DNA of 62,023 nt from Neomegalonema sp. Its GTDB lineage: Bacteria > Pseudomonadota > Alphaproteobacteria > Rhodobacterales > Rhodobacteraceae. The number at the start of each line of letters is the position of its first letter. The first letter of the stretch is position 1. This document shows, piece after piece, positions 35,874 to 44,923 of the stretch. Location: NCBI GenBank assembly GCA_022760355.1, contig JALEGB010000141.1, positions 1-62,023 of the forward strand. Direction: 5' to 3'. The notes under the pieces were generated by a model. That model was not told the DNA's origin, searched no databases, and saw only the letters and a program-made list of their open reading frames with translations. Both the position numbers and the translations under genes were made by a program.

Positions 35874-37400
35874 TTACGTCAAATCCGCCGGCAGCAGCGC
35901 AGCTGGGATGTTTTGGTAGCAAACCGGACGGAGGAACCGCCGGATCGAGAGCGTGCCGACCGACGTTGCGCCGAAATTGGTTGACGCCGGATAGGGGCCG
36001 CCATGCACCATCGTGTCCGCAACCTCGACCCCGGTCGGATAGCCATTGGCCAAAATACGGCCGGCCTTACGCTCCAGCACTGGCGTCAACCGTCGCCCAA
36101 GCGCCGTATCGGCGTCATCAAGGTGCAGGGTGCAGGTCAGCTGACCTTCGAGCTCCTGCGCAAGCGCCATCATCTCATCTTCGGACGATGCGCGTACGAC
36201 GATCCCGAGCGGGCCAAACACCTCCTCCGCAATCTCTCGATCTGCACGGAACGCCGCCGCCGTCGTTTCAAACAGGAATGGCGTGGCCTGACGCGCGCCA
36301 GGCTCGGAGACCAGAAGCGGCTTAACCGATGATTTGGCCAACATACGGTCAACGCCCTTGCGGTAGGCCGATGCAATTCCACCCGTCAGCATCGTCTGCG
36401 CGCCGCTCTGCTCCAACGCCGCCGTCGTACTGGCGATCAACGTATCTACGCCTGCGCCCTCCACCATGATGGCGACGCCCGGATTGGTGCAAAACTGCCC
36501 AGCGCCCATCGTTAGCGACGCCGCCCATCCGGCGCCGATCGCCTGCGCGCGCGCCGCCAGGGCGTTCGGCAGCACAAACATCGGATTGACCGACCCCAGC
36601 TCGCCAAAGAATGGAATCGGATCCGGGCGCTGAGCGCACAGATCAAACAGCGCCCGACCGCCGCCCAAAGAACCGGTGAAGCCCACCGCTTTGATCAATG
36701 GATGCTGCACCAGCGCCTGGCCGACATCGCGGCGACCGCCCTGGACGTTGCTGAACACCCCGACCGGCATGCCCGTTTTCTGAATCGCTGCGAAGATTGC
36801 TTCGGAAACAAGCTCCCCGACGCCCGGATGCGCGCTATGGCCTTTGACGACCACAGGGCAGCCCGCCGCAAGCGCCGCCGCCGTGTCGCCGCCCGCGGTC
36901 GAAAACGCCAACGGAAAGTTGGAGGCGCCGAACACGGCAACCGGACCGATCGGCCGCTGGATCATCCGCAAATCTGGCCGCGGCAGCGGCGCGCGATCCG
37001 GCAGCGCTTGGTCAAAACGACGATCGAGATAAGCGCCGTCGCGAATATGTTGGGCGAACAGGCGGATCTGCCCAACGGTCCGCCCCCGCTCGCCGACCAA
37101 CCGTGCTTCTGGCAAGCCGGTTTCGGCCATTCCCATTGCGGTTATCGCGTCGCCGCGCGCATCGATTTCGTCCGCGATCGCTTCCAGGAAGGCCGCCCGC
37201 TCCTCGCGCGTTGTGTAGCCGTAGGTCTGAAACGCCTCTTCAGCCGCGCGCACGGCTTTGTCGACCAGCTCCACCGAACCGACCGAATAGTTGCGCTTCT
37301 CGCCCAGCGCCGGCTCGGAGCTGAAGGTCGCCTCAGATCCAATCCACTCGCCCGCGATCAGGTGTTTGCCGTGCGGGGTAAAATCGCGCCCATCCGCCAT
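35874..37400 (-). CDS. Alpha-ketoglutaric semialdehyde (2,5-dioxovalerate) dehydrogenase
   Basis: 508 residues, aldehyde dehydrogenase superfamily. Catalytic Cys in GAGQFCTNPGVA and Glu in FFGELGSVNP; RPIGPVAVFGASNFPLAFS and GHSAHPGVGELVSEA are typical of the KGSA dehydrogenases of pentonate and glucarate pathways. Oxidises the semialdehyde to 2-oxoglutarate with NAD(P)+. Sits between the DHDPS-fold gene (38 bases) and the RraA-type gene. Confidence 0.92.
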   Translation of the reverse strand: MADGRDFTPHGKHLIAGEWIGSEATFSSEPALGEKRNYSVGSVELVDKAVRAAEEAFQTYGYTTREERAAFLEAIADEIDARGDAITAMGMAETGLPEARLVGERGRTVGQIRLFAQHIRDGAYLDRRFDQALPDRAPLPRPDLRMIQRPIGPVAVFGASNFPLAFSTAGGDTAAALAAGCPVVVKGHSAHPGVGELVSEAIFAAIQKTGMPVGVFSNVQGGRRDVGQALVQHPLIKAVGFTGSLGGGRALFDLCAQRPDPIPFFGELGSVNPMFVLPNALAARAQAIGAGWAASLTMGAGQFCTNPGVAIMVEGAGVDTLIASTTAALEQSGAQTMLTGGIASAYRKGVDRMLAKSSVKPLLVSEPGARQATPFLFETTAAAFRADREIAEEVFGPLGIVVRASSEDEMMALAQELEGQLTCTLHLDDADTALGRRLTPVLERKAGRILANGYPTGVEVADTMVHGGPYPASTNFGATSVGTLSIRRFLRPVCYQNIPAALLPADLT

Positions 37401-37438
37401 GTTGCAGTCCTCCTTCGTGATGACTTGTCTGACATGTA

Positions 37439-38335
37439 TTAGATGAGGTTATTAGCGCTCATAAAGGTGCGAAGGCTAGCCCCTTGCGCATCCGTGAGCG
37501 GCCAGGCCGATGGAGGACGCGTCGGCCCACAATCCCGCCCCATCAACTGCAGCGCCGCCTTGACGCCCGTTACGTTGGTTCCGTTCAACTCCTCAGCCCG
37601 CACATCTTCGAAAACGCGCATCTCCGCGATCAACGCCCGCGCCTTGGTGTAATCGCCAACCTCAAGCGCGGCGTTGATCGCGACCGAGCGTTGCGGCCAG
37701 ATATTGATTAAGCCAGACGTAAAGCCCCGCGCGCCGACTGCGTAGAAGGCTGGGGCCCAGGTTTCAGCAAGCCCGCCGACCCAAATGATGGCGGGATCGC
37801 AAGCGGCGCGCGCTTCGGCCAACTTCAGCGGATTTGGCGTCGCCCATTTAACGCCCTTCACGCCCGGCAAGCTGCACAGCTCAACGATCGCACGCACGCC
37901 AATCGCGTCATTGCGCAGGTAGAGCATGATCGGCAGCGCCGCCGCGTCGATGATCGCTTTGACATACTCGACGACGCCGCGCGGGGCGACGAACGGATCT
38001 GGCGGCTGGTGCACCATCAGCGCCGTTGCGCCCGCATCGGCGGCGCTTTTGGCCAAGCGGCGCGCATCGCGCACGCCGCGCCCGACGCCAGCCATTACCG
38101 GCGCACGACCGTCGACCATCGCGACGACCTCGCGCACCATTATTTCGGCCTCCTCAGTCGTCAGCGCATAGAACTCGCCCGTATTGCCGTTGACGACCGG
38201 AATATGCATACCGGCCGCCAGAGCATCGTCGATGATCGGCGCGAGTCGCCGCGGCGCGATATCGCCATTCTCGTCATATGGCGTCACAAGGATGCCGGAA
38301 ACGCCGGTCAGCGCCGTTTCAAGATTGAGTGCCAT
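37439..38335 (-). CDS. DHDPS/NAL-family dehydratase or aldolase for a 2-keto-3-deoxy sugar acid
   Basis: 298 residues, class I TIM-barrel lyase. Motif VNGNTGEFYALT (pyruvate-binding GxTGE variant), Tyr in IMLYLRNDA, Schiff-base Lys in GVKGVKWATPNP. Placement before KGSA dehydrogenase suggests a dehydratase forming the semialdehyde, as AraD (L-KDA dehydratase) or KdgD do. An aldolase is the alternative. The gene lies 31 bases after the IlvD-family dehydratase. Confidence 0.85.
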   Translation of the reverse strand: MALNLETALTGVSGILVTPYDENGDIAPRRLAPIIDDALAAGMHIPVVNGNTGEFYALTTEEAEIMVREVVAMVDGRAPVMAGVGRGVRDARRLAKSAADAGATALMVHQPPDPFVAPRGVVEYVKAIIDAAALPIMLYLRNDAIGVRAIVELCSLPGVKGVKWATPNPLKLAEARAACDPAIIWVGGLAETWAPAFYAVGARGFTSGLINIWPQRSVAINAALEVGDYTKARALIAEMRVFEDVRAEELNGTNVTGVKAALQLMGRDCGPTRPPSAWPLTDAQGASLRTFMSANNLI

Positions 38336-38365
38336 TGCCGTCTCCTGGATCGGGGGCGCGTTGGG

Positions 38366-40108
38366 TTAGAAAATGTCTGGCTCGCCCGCAGTCTTGCCGA
38401 ACGAGCTGAGCAAGAAATCGAAGTCGCAGCCTTCGTTCGCCTGCGCCACGTGCTTCTGAAACATCCAACCCCAACCACGATCAAAGCGCGGCTCCGGCGG
38501 AGTCCATTCGGCCCGACGCTGCGCGATCTCCGCGTCATCGACCAGCATATCGAGCCGGCGCGCCTGGAGATCGAGGCGGATGACGTCGCCGGTCTTTAAC
38601 AGTGCGAGCGGGCCGCCGATAAACGCCTCCGGCGCGACGTGAAGAATACAGGCGCCGTAGGAGGTGCCGGACATACGCGCATCTGAAAGCCGCAGCATGT
38701 CGCGATGCCCCTGCTTCAACAGCGCTTTTGGGATCGGCAGCATCCCCCATTCGGGGAAACCTGGCCCGCCCTGCGGACCAGCGTTGCGCAGCACCAGAAC
38801 ATGATCTGGCGTCACGTCGAGGGCCTCGTCATCCACGGCGGCCTTCATTTCCGGATAGCTGTCAAAGACGAGCGCCGGCCCTTGATGCCGATGATATTTC
38901 GGATCGCACGCAGCCGGTTTAATCACCGCGCCATCAGGGCAGAGATTGCCGCGCAACACCGCGAGCGAGCCCTCATGATAGACCGGGTTCGACAGCGGGC
39001 GAATAACGTCGTCATTATACACAACAGCGTCCGCGATCCCTTCGCCGAGCGTCCGCCCTGTTACGGTGATCACGGATTGATCGAGCCTATCGCCCAGCTC
39101 CTTCATCAAAGCGCGCAAGCCGCCGGCATAGTAGAAATCCTCCATCAGATAGTCCGAGCCGGACGGCCTGATATTGGCGATCAACGGGGTTTCCCGCCCC
39201 AGCGCGTCCAGCATATCCAGATCGATCGGCGCGCCGGCGCGTCGGCCCATCGCCAGCAAATGCACGACAGCGTTGGTTGAGCATCCGGTCGCCATCGCCA
39301 CCGTCGCCGCGTTGCGCACCGCGGCTGGGGTGAGGATTTTATCCGGCGTGAGATCCTCCCAGACCATATCGACGATGCGCCGACCGCAGGCGGCGCTCAT
39401 GCGCTTATGCCCGGCGTCAGGCGCTGGTATGGAGGAGGCGCCCGGCAAACACAGCCCCAGCGCTTCGGCGATCGCCGTCATGGTGCTGGCGGTGCCCATC
39501 GTCATGCAATGGCCGTAGGAGCGGGCGATCCCCCCCTCCACATTCAGCCAATCCTCTTTGGAAATCGTCCCGGCGCGCCGCTCATCCCAATATTTCCACC
39601 CGTCGGCGCCGGACCCGAGGACCTTGCCCGCTGCATTCCCACGCAGCATTGGGCCTGCAGGCAGATAGATGAATGGCGCGCCGGCGCTGATCGCCCCCAT
39701 AGTGAGCCCTGGCGTGGACTTATCGCACCCGCCCATCAGCACGACCCCATCCAAAGGGTGGGACCGGATCGTCTCCTCGGTCTCCATCGCAATCATATTG
39801 CGGTAGAGCATCGAGGTCGGCTTGGTGAAACTTTCGTCGACGGAGATGGTGGGAATTTCGACCGCCAAGCCCCCAGCTTGCGTAACGCCTTTTTTCACAT
39901 CCTCCGCACGGTCGCGAAAATGCAGGTGGCAGGGGTTCATTTCCGACCATGTGTTCAGCACGCCGATAATCGGCTTGCCGACCCAGTCCTCTGGCGCCAG
40001 CCCCATTTGCATCATGCGAGAGCGATGACCGAAGCTGCGCAGATCGTCGGGCGCAAACCAACGGGCGCTACGTAGTTGTTCGGGCTTCTTTCTATGAGCC
40101 TCGCCCAT
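38366..40108 (-). CDS. IlvD/Edd-family sugar-acid dehydratase
   Basis: 580 residues from MGEAHRKKPEQ at 40108, with GAGGAA upstream; an in-frame ATG at 40144 falls against the operator and is not preferred. Cluster cysteines in MNPCHLHF, GGCDKSTPGL and YGHCMTMGTAST; Ser region SDARMSGTSYG. It is clearly related to, but well diverged from, the dehydratase at 21382-23124, so a different aldonate is likely (xylonate, arabonate or similar). First gene of the minus-strand operon that faces the TctCBA transporter. Confidence 0.9.
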   Translation of the reverse strand: MGEAHRKKPEQLRSARWFAPDDLRSFGHRSRMMQMGLAPEDWVGKPIIGVLNTWSEMNPCHLHFRDRAEDVKKGVTQAGGLAVEIPTISVDESFTKPTSMLYRNMIAMETEETIRSHPLDGVVLMGGCDKSTPGLTMGAISAGAPFIYLPAGPMLRGNAAGKVLGSGADGWKYWDERRAGTISKEDWLNVEGGIARSYGHCMTMGTASTMTAIAEALGLCLPGASSIPAPDAGHKRMSAACGRRIVDMVWEDLTPDKILTPAAVRNAATVAMATGCSTNAVVHLLAMGRRAGAPIDLDMLDALGRETPLIANIRPSGSDYLMEDFYYAGGLRALMKELGDRLDQSVITVTGRTLGEGIADAVVYNDDVIRPLSNPVYHEGSLAVLRGNLCPDGAVIKPAACDPKYHRHQGPALVFDSYPEMKAAVDDEALDVTPDHVLVLRNAGPQGGPGFPEWGMLPIPKALLKQGHRDMLRLSDARMSGTSYGACILHVAPEAFIGGPLALLKTGDVIRLDLQARRLDMLVDDAEIAQRRAEWTPPEPRFDRGWGWMFQKHVAQANEGCDFDFLLSSFGKTAGEPDIF

Positions 40109-40142
40109 GCTTGGTTCCTCGCCTGCAATTATATTATGCCCC

Positions 40143-40158
40143 ATGTATGCGCATACAT
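40143..40158. promoter_or_regulatory. Operator O1, 16-bp perfect palindrome
   Basis: ATGTATGCGCATACAT, 35 bases before the dehydratase start. On the minus strand a TTGACT -35-like hexamer lies at 40172-40167, so the operator covers the spacer and -10. Length and outer ATGT...ACAT match GntR/LacI-type sugar-acid operators. The LacI regulator at 43843-44871 is the likely binder. Confidence 0.8.
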
Positions 40159-40231
40159 ATATTGGAAGTCAACAACCGCCGCTCCACGACATGCGCCGAC
40201 GCCAAGAGGATTAGAACGGGAAAATTGAGCA

Positions 40232-40279
40232 TTGACAGCGCATACATCGACGTGATCAAAAATATGTATGCGCATACAT
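40232..40279. promoter_or_regulatory. tctC promoter with operator O2 and a degenerate operator O3
   Basis: O2 at 40264-40279 is identical to O1 (ATGTATGCGCATACAT). A TTGACA -35 hexamer lies at 40232-40237; O2 would cover the -10/start area. O3 (40232-40247) overlaps the -35 and matches 12 of 16 positions, with an intact half GCGCATACAT. O3 and O2 are 32 bp apart, about three helical turns, which would suit cooperative binding. Confidence 0.7.
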
Positions 40280-40379
40280 AAACGACGGCATTGCGCATGC
40301 CATGCGCTCCATAACGCGCTACAAAGCCGCAAAGGTCGGCGCTGCTCGCCTCCGCGAGACGCGCACAGGGAGGACCAAC

Positions 40380-41429
40380 ATGACGATCAATCGACGTAAG
40401 TTTCTTGCCAGCGGCGCCGCTGGCGCAGCAGCCCTCATCGCCGCGCCGCATCTGGCCCGCGCCAAATCGCTGCCGCGCAACGTGCGGCTTGTAATCGGCT
40501 CGAAATCAACCGGCGGCGATACGTATCAGAACTCGGCGATCGTCGCCGACTTCCTGGCGAAGCATCTGAACATCAATATTAAGGTCGACGCGGTCGGCGC
40601 ATCAGCAGCCTTCAAGGCGCTCGATCGCGACAGCCGCGGCACGACCTTGATGATTTTCCACGATCAAAGCTATCTCGGCCACCTCTATAGCCGCCGTGGC
40701 TACGCGAACCCGTTCGAGCAATATAATGTCGGCCAAACCGTCGCCATCAACCCGGGCAACGCGTATCTTGTCCCGAAAAGCTCGCCCTACAAATCAATGG
40801 ACGACATCTTCAACGCCGCTGCAGCCGGCAAAAAGGTGCGCGTGGCGATCCAACCGGGCGGCGTCTCCGAAATCGGCTTCTCGGCAATGAAAAACGCCGC
40901 CAAGGTCCGCAAGCCGGGCTCAGAGGCGAACATTGTTCCGGTCAATACCGGCTCCCAGTCCGATAAGAACCAAGCAATGTGGGACGGCCTCGCGGACGTA
41001 ATCAACGGCTCCATCCAAGCGAACGAACAATTCACCCAGCTGCCCGCGGACGACCAAAAAGCAATGCGCTTTGTCTGGATCACCGCACGGCCGGCGACGC
41101 TGGAGCAAGCCCCAGCCGCCGGCATGGGCAAAACCAATCGCGATGCGCTGCTGCGGTTCGCCAGCCCAAAAACCAGCGTAACGCTGGACGGATCGAAGGA
41201 TTTCACCTTCGATAAAGAGTTCTTCTTCCTGTTTAATAAGAAGATGGACCAAGGCGTCGTCGAGCAAATCGATAAGGCGCTGACCGAAATCTACGCAGCT
41301 GGCAAGATTCAAGAACGGCAGAAAGCATCCTTCTTCATCCCGAACTTCCTGCCAAAGGCTGACGCGCTCACTCATCTCACGGCAAAGCGCGAGACCTACG
41401 CGAAGGTTATTGCGGACATTACCGGCTGA
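40380..41429 (+). CDS. tctC: Tripartite tricarboxylate transporter binding protein TctC
   Basis: 349 residues with a twin-arginine signal (MTINRRKFLASGAAGAAAL, cleaved near ARAK). The mature part shows the Bug/TctC layout: RLVIGSKSTGGDTY, IVPVNTGSQSDKNQAMWDGL, GKIQERQKASFFIP. GGGAGG precedes the ATG. It binds a carboxylate, by context the sugar acid degraded by the divergent operon, and hands it to TctAB. The sequence is a distant member compared with usual Bug proteins. Confidence 0.85.
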   Translation: MTINRRKFLASGAAGAAALIAAPHLARAKSLPRNVRLVIGSKSTGGDTYQNSAIVADFLAKHLNINIKVDAVGASAAFKALDRDSRGTTLMIFHDQSYLGHLYSRRGYANPFEQYNVGQTVAINPGNAYLVPKSSPYKSMDDIFNAAAAGKKVRVAIQPGGVSEIGFSAMKNAAKVRKPGSEANIVPVNTGSQSDKNQAMWDGLADVINGSIQANEQFTQLPADDQKAMRFVWITARPATLEQAPAAGMGKTNRDALLRFASPKTSVTLDGSKDFTFDKEFFFLFNKKMDQGVVEQIDKALTEIYAAGKIQERQKASFFIPNFLPKADALTHLTAKRETYAKVIADITG

Positions 41430-41440
41430 CCAAGTCAGCC
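41424..41440 (+). terminator. Hairpin at the tctC stop codon
   Basis: GGCTGAC (41424-41430) pairs with GTCAGCC (41434-41440), loop of 3, spanning the tctC stop. Likely a 3' end stabiliser or partial terminator. Confidence 0.45.
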
Positions 41441-41851
41441 CCCCGCCCCAAACAGGGCGCCGCAAACATCGATCGCGCCAGCCACATGGCGTGATCAGAA
41501 CTTGGCGTGATCAGAACTTGGCGACACGCGTCCCCCCGCCATCGGTCATGCGCCAGGAGGACGCGACAAAGCCCACAAACGCGGCCGGCCATAAAAGGCG
41601 GATAAGAACGCCGCAGGGCTGCGCAGGCGCCCAACAGACGCAGGCGGATCGCGTTAAAGCGTGGTTCGCCGCAAATTTTGACGCGCCCCAGACCTCGCGC
41701 CGATCAAGAATGCGGAGCCCTAGAGCGATTTGAAGTTAGATGGACCCATCTAACGGCTCGCAAATCGCGACCAAACACAGACCGAGAGCATGTTGAGAGC
41801 TCCGTGAGACATCAACAAGCTCTAGACCAAGCTCTAGACAAGGAGGAACGC
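41430..41851. repeat. Repeat-rich spacer between tctC and tctB
   Basis: 422 bases without a credible gene. It holds two tandem 16-bp copies of GGCGTGATCAGAACTT (41488-41503, 41504-41519). A two-layer hairpin follows: GCGATTTG (41725-41732) with CAAATCGC (41761-41768), enclosing GTTAGATGG (41735-41743) with CCATCTAAC (41746-41754). Two tandem copies of CAAGCTCTAGAC (41816-41827, 41828-41839) end just before the tctB ribosome site. The AGTTAGATGG...CCATCTA core recurs at 61910-61928. Confidence 0.8.
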
Positions 41852-42271
41852 GTGGGCGAACTGACGAAAGTAAGCATCGACTTTGCGACGTCCCATCTGA
41901 TTTTCCCTCGCATTGTCGGCGGACTGCTTCTGGTGCTTGGACTCGCAATTCTGATCAGCCGGCGCAAAGAAATCGCCGGCGCCGGCGCGCATTGGCGGGA
42001 GATCTGGCGACAGATGGACAAGCTGCGCCTGCCTGGCGTCCTGGCCCTGACGCTGATCTATTTCTCCCTCATGGTTCCCATCGGCGATCTCTGGCCGAAC
42101 ACGGGGATGGGTTTCTTAATCTGCTCGATCCCATTCGTGTTCTTAAGCGGGTTGCTGTTCATGCATGAACGCGGCCGCCGAGAGATCCTGATCATGACAG
42201 CGATCTCTTTGACGATCCCGCCGCTTGTCTGGTGGCTGTTTTCCGAAGTCTTTTTCCTGACCCTTCCGTGA
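41852..42271 (+). CDS. tctB: Tripartite tricarboxylate transporter small membrane subunit TctB
   Basis: 139 residues from the GTG at 41852 with AGGAGG seven bases upstream. Four hydrophobic spans: FPRIVGGLLLVLGLAILI, GVLALTLIYFSLMVPIG, MGFLICSIPFVFLSGLL and MTAISLTIPPLVWWLFS. Fits TctB in length and position. Poorly conserved family, so the call rests largely on topology and its tctA neighbour 31 bases on. Confidence 0.85.
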   Translation: MGELTKVSIDFATSHLIFPRIVGGLLLVLGLAILISRRKEIAGAGAHWREIWRQMDKLRLPGVLALTLIYFSLMVPIGDLWPNTGMGFLICSIPFVFLSGLLFMHERGRREILIMTAISLTIPPLVWWLFSEVFFLTLP

Positions 42272-42302
42272 ACCGCGCCCATCGGCGGCTGGAGTTTACC
42301 CC

Positions 42303-43805
42303 ATGGAATTCCTCAACGTTCTCACGCCAACATTCGTTTCGCTGATTGTCGGCGGCACGCTGGTGGGCATTATTTTCGGGGCCATCCCCGGCATGACGGC
42401 GACCATGGCGGTGGCGGTCTGCCTGCCGATCACCTACTCGCTCGGCCTGCAAAATGGCCTCGCGCTGCTGCTCGGGCTTTATGTCGGCGGCATTTCCGGC
42501 GGGCTGGTGCCAGCGATCCTGCTTGGGATCCCCGGCACCCCATCGTCGATCACGACCACCTTTGACGGCTATCCGATGGCGAAACGCGGCGAGGGCGAAG
42601 CGGCCATGCGGATCGGAATCGTCGCCTCCTTGATCGGCGGTCTGATCAGCCTCGGCGCGCTGGCGCTCTTTGCGCCAACGCTGGCCGATTTTGCGATCAA
42701 GTTTTCTTACGTCGAGAAGTTCCTGATTATCCTCTTCGCGCTCTCAGTGATGGCGGCGCTCAGCAAAGACATGCTGATCGGCATTTTCTCTGGCGTTCTT
42801 GGCGTATTTGTCAGCCTGATCGGCGCCTATGACATCTCAAAAGGCGGCAATGGCGAGCTGCGATTAACGCCGCCCGGCGCCGAATACTGGCTTGAAAGCG
42901 GCTTCTCTCTACTGCCGGTGCTCATTGGGCTATTCGGCCTCGCCGCAATTTTTGAAGAGGCCGAGATCGGCGCGCCCAAAGGCCAATCCTTAAAAGACGT
43001 CCGGGTTGGCAAATCTTCCGGCTTTTCCTTCTCTGTGTTCCGCGGCCAGATCGTAAACCTGATCCGCTCCTCCGGCATCGGCGCCTTTGTCGGCATTCTA
43101 CCAGGAGTGGGCGGTTCGGCGGCGTCGATCCTCGCCTACTCCAACGCCAAGACCTTTTCGAAAACTCCGGAGCGGTTCGGCAAAGGCGAGCCGGCGGGCA
43201 TTATCGCATCCGAAGCCGGCAATAACGGCCTGACGGGCGGCGCCCTGGTCCCGCTGCTCTCCCTCGGCATCCCCGGCGATTCCACGACGGCGCTGCTGAT
43301 CGGCGCTTTTACCCTGCAAGGGGTTCAGGTCGGCCCCCTCTTCATCGGCAACAACGCCGCGACGTGGGATGCGATGTTGCTGGCCATGCTCATCGCGAAC
43401 ATCGTCATGTTCATCACGATGTATGCGGCGATCCGTTATTTGGCGTTGATCGTGACCGTGCCGAAATATGTGCTGTTTCCCATCATCCTGATGATGTGCG
43501 TGATCGGCGCTTACACGATCAACCGCGGCATCATGTTCGATGTCTGGACATTGCTGATCTTCGGTCTGTTCGGCTGGCTAGCCGTCAAACTCCGACTTGA
43601 AATCGCACCATTTGTGATCGGTTTTATCCTTGGCCCCTCGGCGGAAGTCTATTTCTTCAAAACGCTCGAATCATTTGGCGATGTGACAATCTTTTTCACC
43701 AAAAGCTGGATCGCTGGCGTACTTTGGCTCTTGATTGCCGCCTCGGTGATTGGTTCGATTGTCCTATCGCGTCGTCGCGCCAAGTCGCAGGCGGACGCTT
43801 CATGA
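42303..43805 (+). CDS. tctA: Tripartite tricarboxylate transporter large membrane subunit TctA
   Basis: 500 residues, about 10-12 membrane spans. TctA motifs: GAIPGMTATMAVAVCLPITY, YVGGISGGLVPAILLGIPGTP, GILPGVGGSAASILAY, NNGLTGGALVPLLSLGIPGD. These duplicated PG-rich segments form the transport core. Works with TctB and TctC at the inner membrane. Followed 37 bases later by the lacI-family gene. Confidence 0.95.
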   Translation: MEFLNVLTPTFVSLIVGGTLVGIIFGAIPGMTATMAVAVCLPITYSLGLQNGLALLLGLYVGGISGGLVPAILLGIPGTPSSITTTFDGYPMAKRGEGEAAMRIGIVASLIGGLISLGALALFAPTLADFAIKFSYVEKFLIILFALSVMAALSKDMLIGIFSGVLGVFVSLIGAYDISKGGNGELRLTPPGAEYWLESGFSLLPVLIGLFGLAAIFEEAEIGAPKGQSLKDVRVGKSSGFSFSVFRGQIVNLIRSSGIGAFVGILPGVGGSAASILAYSNAKTFSKTPERFGKGEPAGIIASEAGNNGLTGGALVPLLSLGIPGDSTTALLIGAFTLQGVQVGPLFIGNNAATWDAMLLAMLIANIVMFITMYAAIRYLALIVTVPKYVLFPIILMMCVIGAYTINRGIMFDVWTLLIFGLFGWLAVKLRLEIAPFVIGFILGPSAEVYFFKTLESFGDVTIFFTKSWIAGVLWLLIAASVIGSIVLSRRRAKSQADAS

Positions 43806-43842
43806 GCGCGCAAAAGCGCGCAGCGACACATGCGTGAGGGCG

Positions 43843-44871
43843 ATGAAGGAAAAAACGGCTCGAGCGGCCAAGGGGAGATCCGGCCAGGCCGTCACGATGG
43901 AGATGGTCGGCAAACTTGCCGGCGTCTCACAAGTGACCGTGTCGCGGGCGCTGAATGACCCGTCAAAGGTCTCGAAAGCCACGATGGCGAAAATTCAGGA
44001 GGCGATCGCCGCGACCGGTTTCGTACCCAACGCCCTGGCCGGCGCCCTCGCCTCCAACCGCTCCCGCCTGATCAGCGCGCTGGTTCCTTCGGTCACCAAC
44101 ATCACCCATGCTGCGATGGTTCAGTCCTTTACCGAGCGGATGCGCAGCCACGGCTATCAGATAATGCTGTCAGAAACCGGCTTTGACAGCAAAGAGGAGG
44201 AGGCCCTCATCGGCGCCCACCTCTCGCGCCGGCCGGATGCGATGATGCTGACTGGCGCGCGGCACACGCCGGCGGCGCGCCGGATGCTGCTGGCCGCCAA
44301 CCTGCCGACGGTTGAGATCTGGGACGTGACGGACACCCCGATCGATCTTTGTGTCGGCTTTTCGCATGTGGATGCTGGCGCTGTCGTTGGCCGCTTCGCA
44401 GCCGAGCAAGGCTATCGCACGGCGGCGTGCGTCACGGCGGCGGACGAACGCGCCCTACGGCGCAAGGACGCCTTTTGCGCGGCGTTTCATACTGAAACCA
44501 GCGTCAGGCCCGAAACAGTCGTAACCGAAGGGCAAGCCTCCCTACGCAGCGGGCGTGAAGGCATGTCTACCCTGTTGGATCTCGGCTTCAAACAAGGGGT
44601 GGTGTTTTGCAGCTCTGACCAACTTGCACACGGGCTGATGATCGAAACTCGCGCCCGCGGTCTGCGCACGCCCGAAGACATCGCCATCATCGGATTTGGC
44701 GATCAGGATTTCGCCGCCCATACCCTGCCTGCGCTCACCACCGTACGCGTGGATCGGGTAGAGCTGGGCTCGCGGGCGGCCGATGCGCTTTTGGGCCGGC
44801 TTGAGCATGGCGATGCGCCCCAGGCGCCGATCAATATCGGCTTTGAAATCATCCGGCGCGACAGCGCCTAG
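43843..44871 (+). CDS. LacI-family regulator of the sugar-acid operons
   Basis: 342 residues from MKEKTARAAKG; earlier in-frame starts lie inside tctA. HTH: VTMEMVGKLAGVSQVTVSRALNDP, a standard LacI recognition helix (quoted in two parts: MEMVGKLAGVSQ, VTVSRALNDP). The hinge ALASNRSRLISALVPS leads into a PBP1-like sensing domain. It most resembles the GntR (gluconate) branch. The two identical 16-bp palindromes between the divergent operons, of the same length as the E. coli GntR site, are its probable targets. Confidence 0.9.
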   Translation: MKEKTARAAKGRSGQAVTMEMVGKLAGVSQVTVSRALNDPSKVSKATMAKIQEAIAATGFVPNALAGALASNRSRLISALVPSVTNITHAAMVQSFTERMRSHGYQIMLSETGFDSKEEEALIGAHLSRRPDAMMLTGARHTPAARRMLLAANLPTVEIWDVTDTPIDLCVGFSHVDAGAVVGRFAAEQGYRTAACVTAADERALRRKDAFCAAFHTETSVRPETVVTEGQASLRSGREGMSTLLDLGFKQGVVFCSSDQLAHGLMIETRARGLRTPEDIAIIGFGDQDFAAHTLPALTTVRVDRVELGSRAADALLGRLEHGDAPQAPINIGFEIIRRDSA

Positions 44872-44872
44872 A

Positions 44873-44923
44873 GCGTGCGCACTCATAAATCTGGCCGAAC
44901 GCCCAGATTTATGAGTTCCCACC
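44873..44923. repeat. Short copy of the palindromic element, between convergent genes
   Basis: ACTCATAAATCTGG (44881-44894) pairs with CCAGATTTATGAGT (44903-44916), loop CCGAACGC. The left arm matches the end of the 264-bp element at 23 of 25 positions, and the loop octamer also occurs inside that element (21328-21335). It fills the gap between the lacI stop and the TRAP receptor stop, so it may act as a two-way terminator. Confidence 0.85.
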
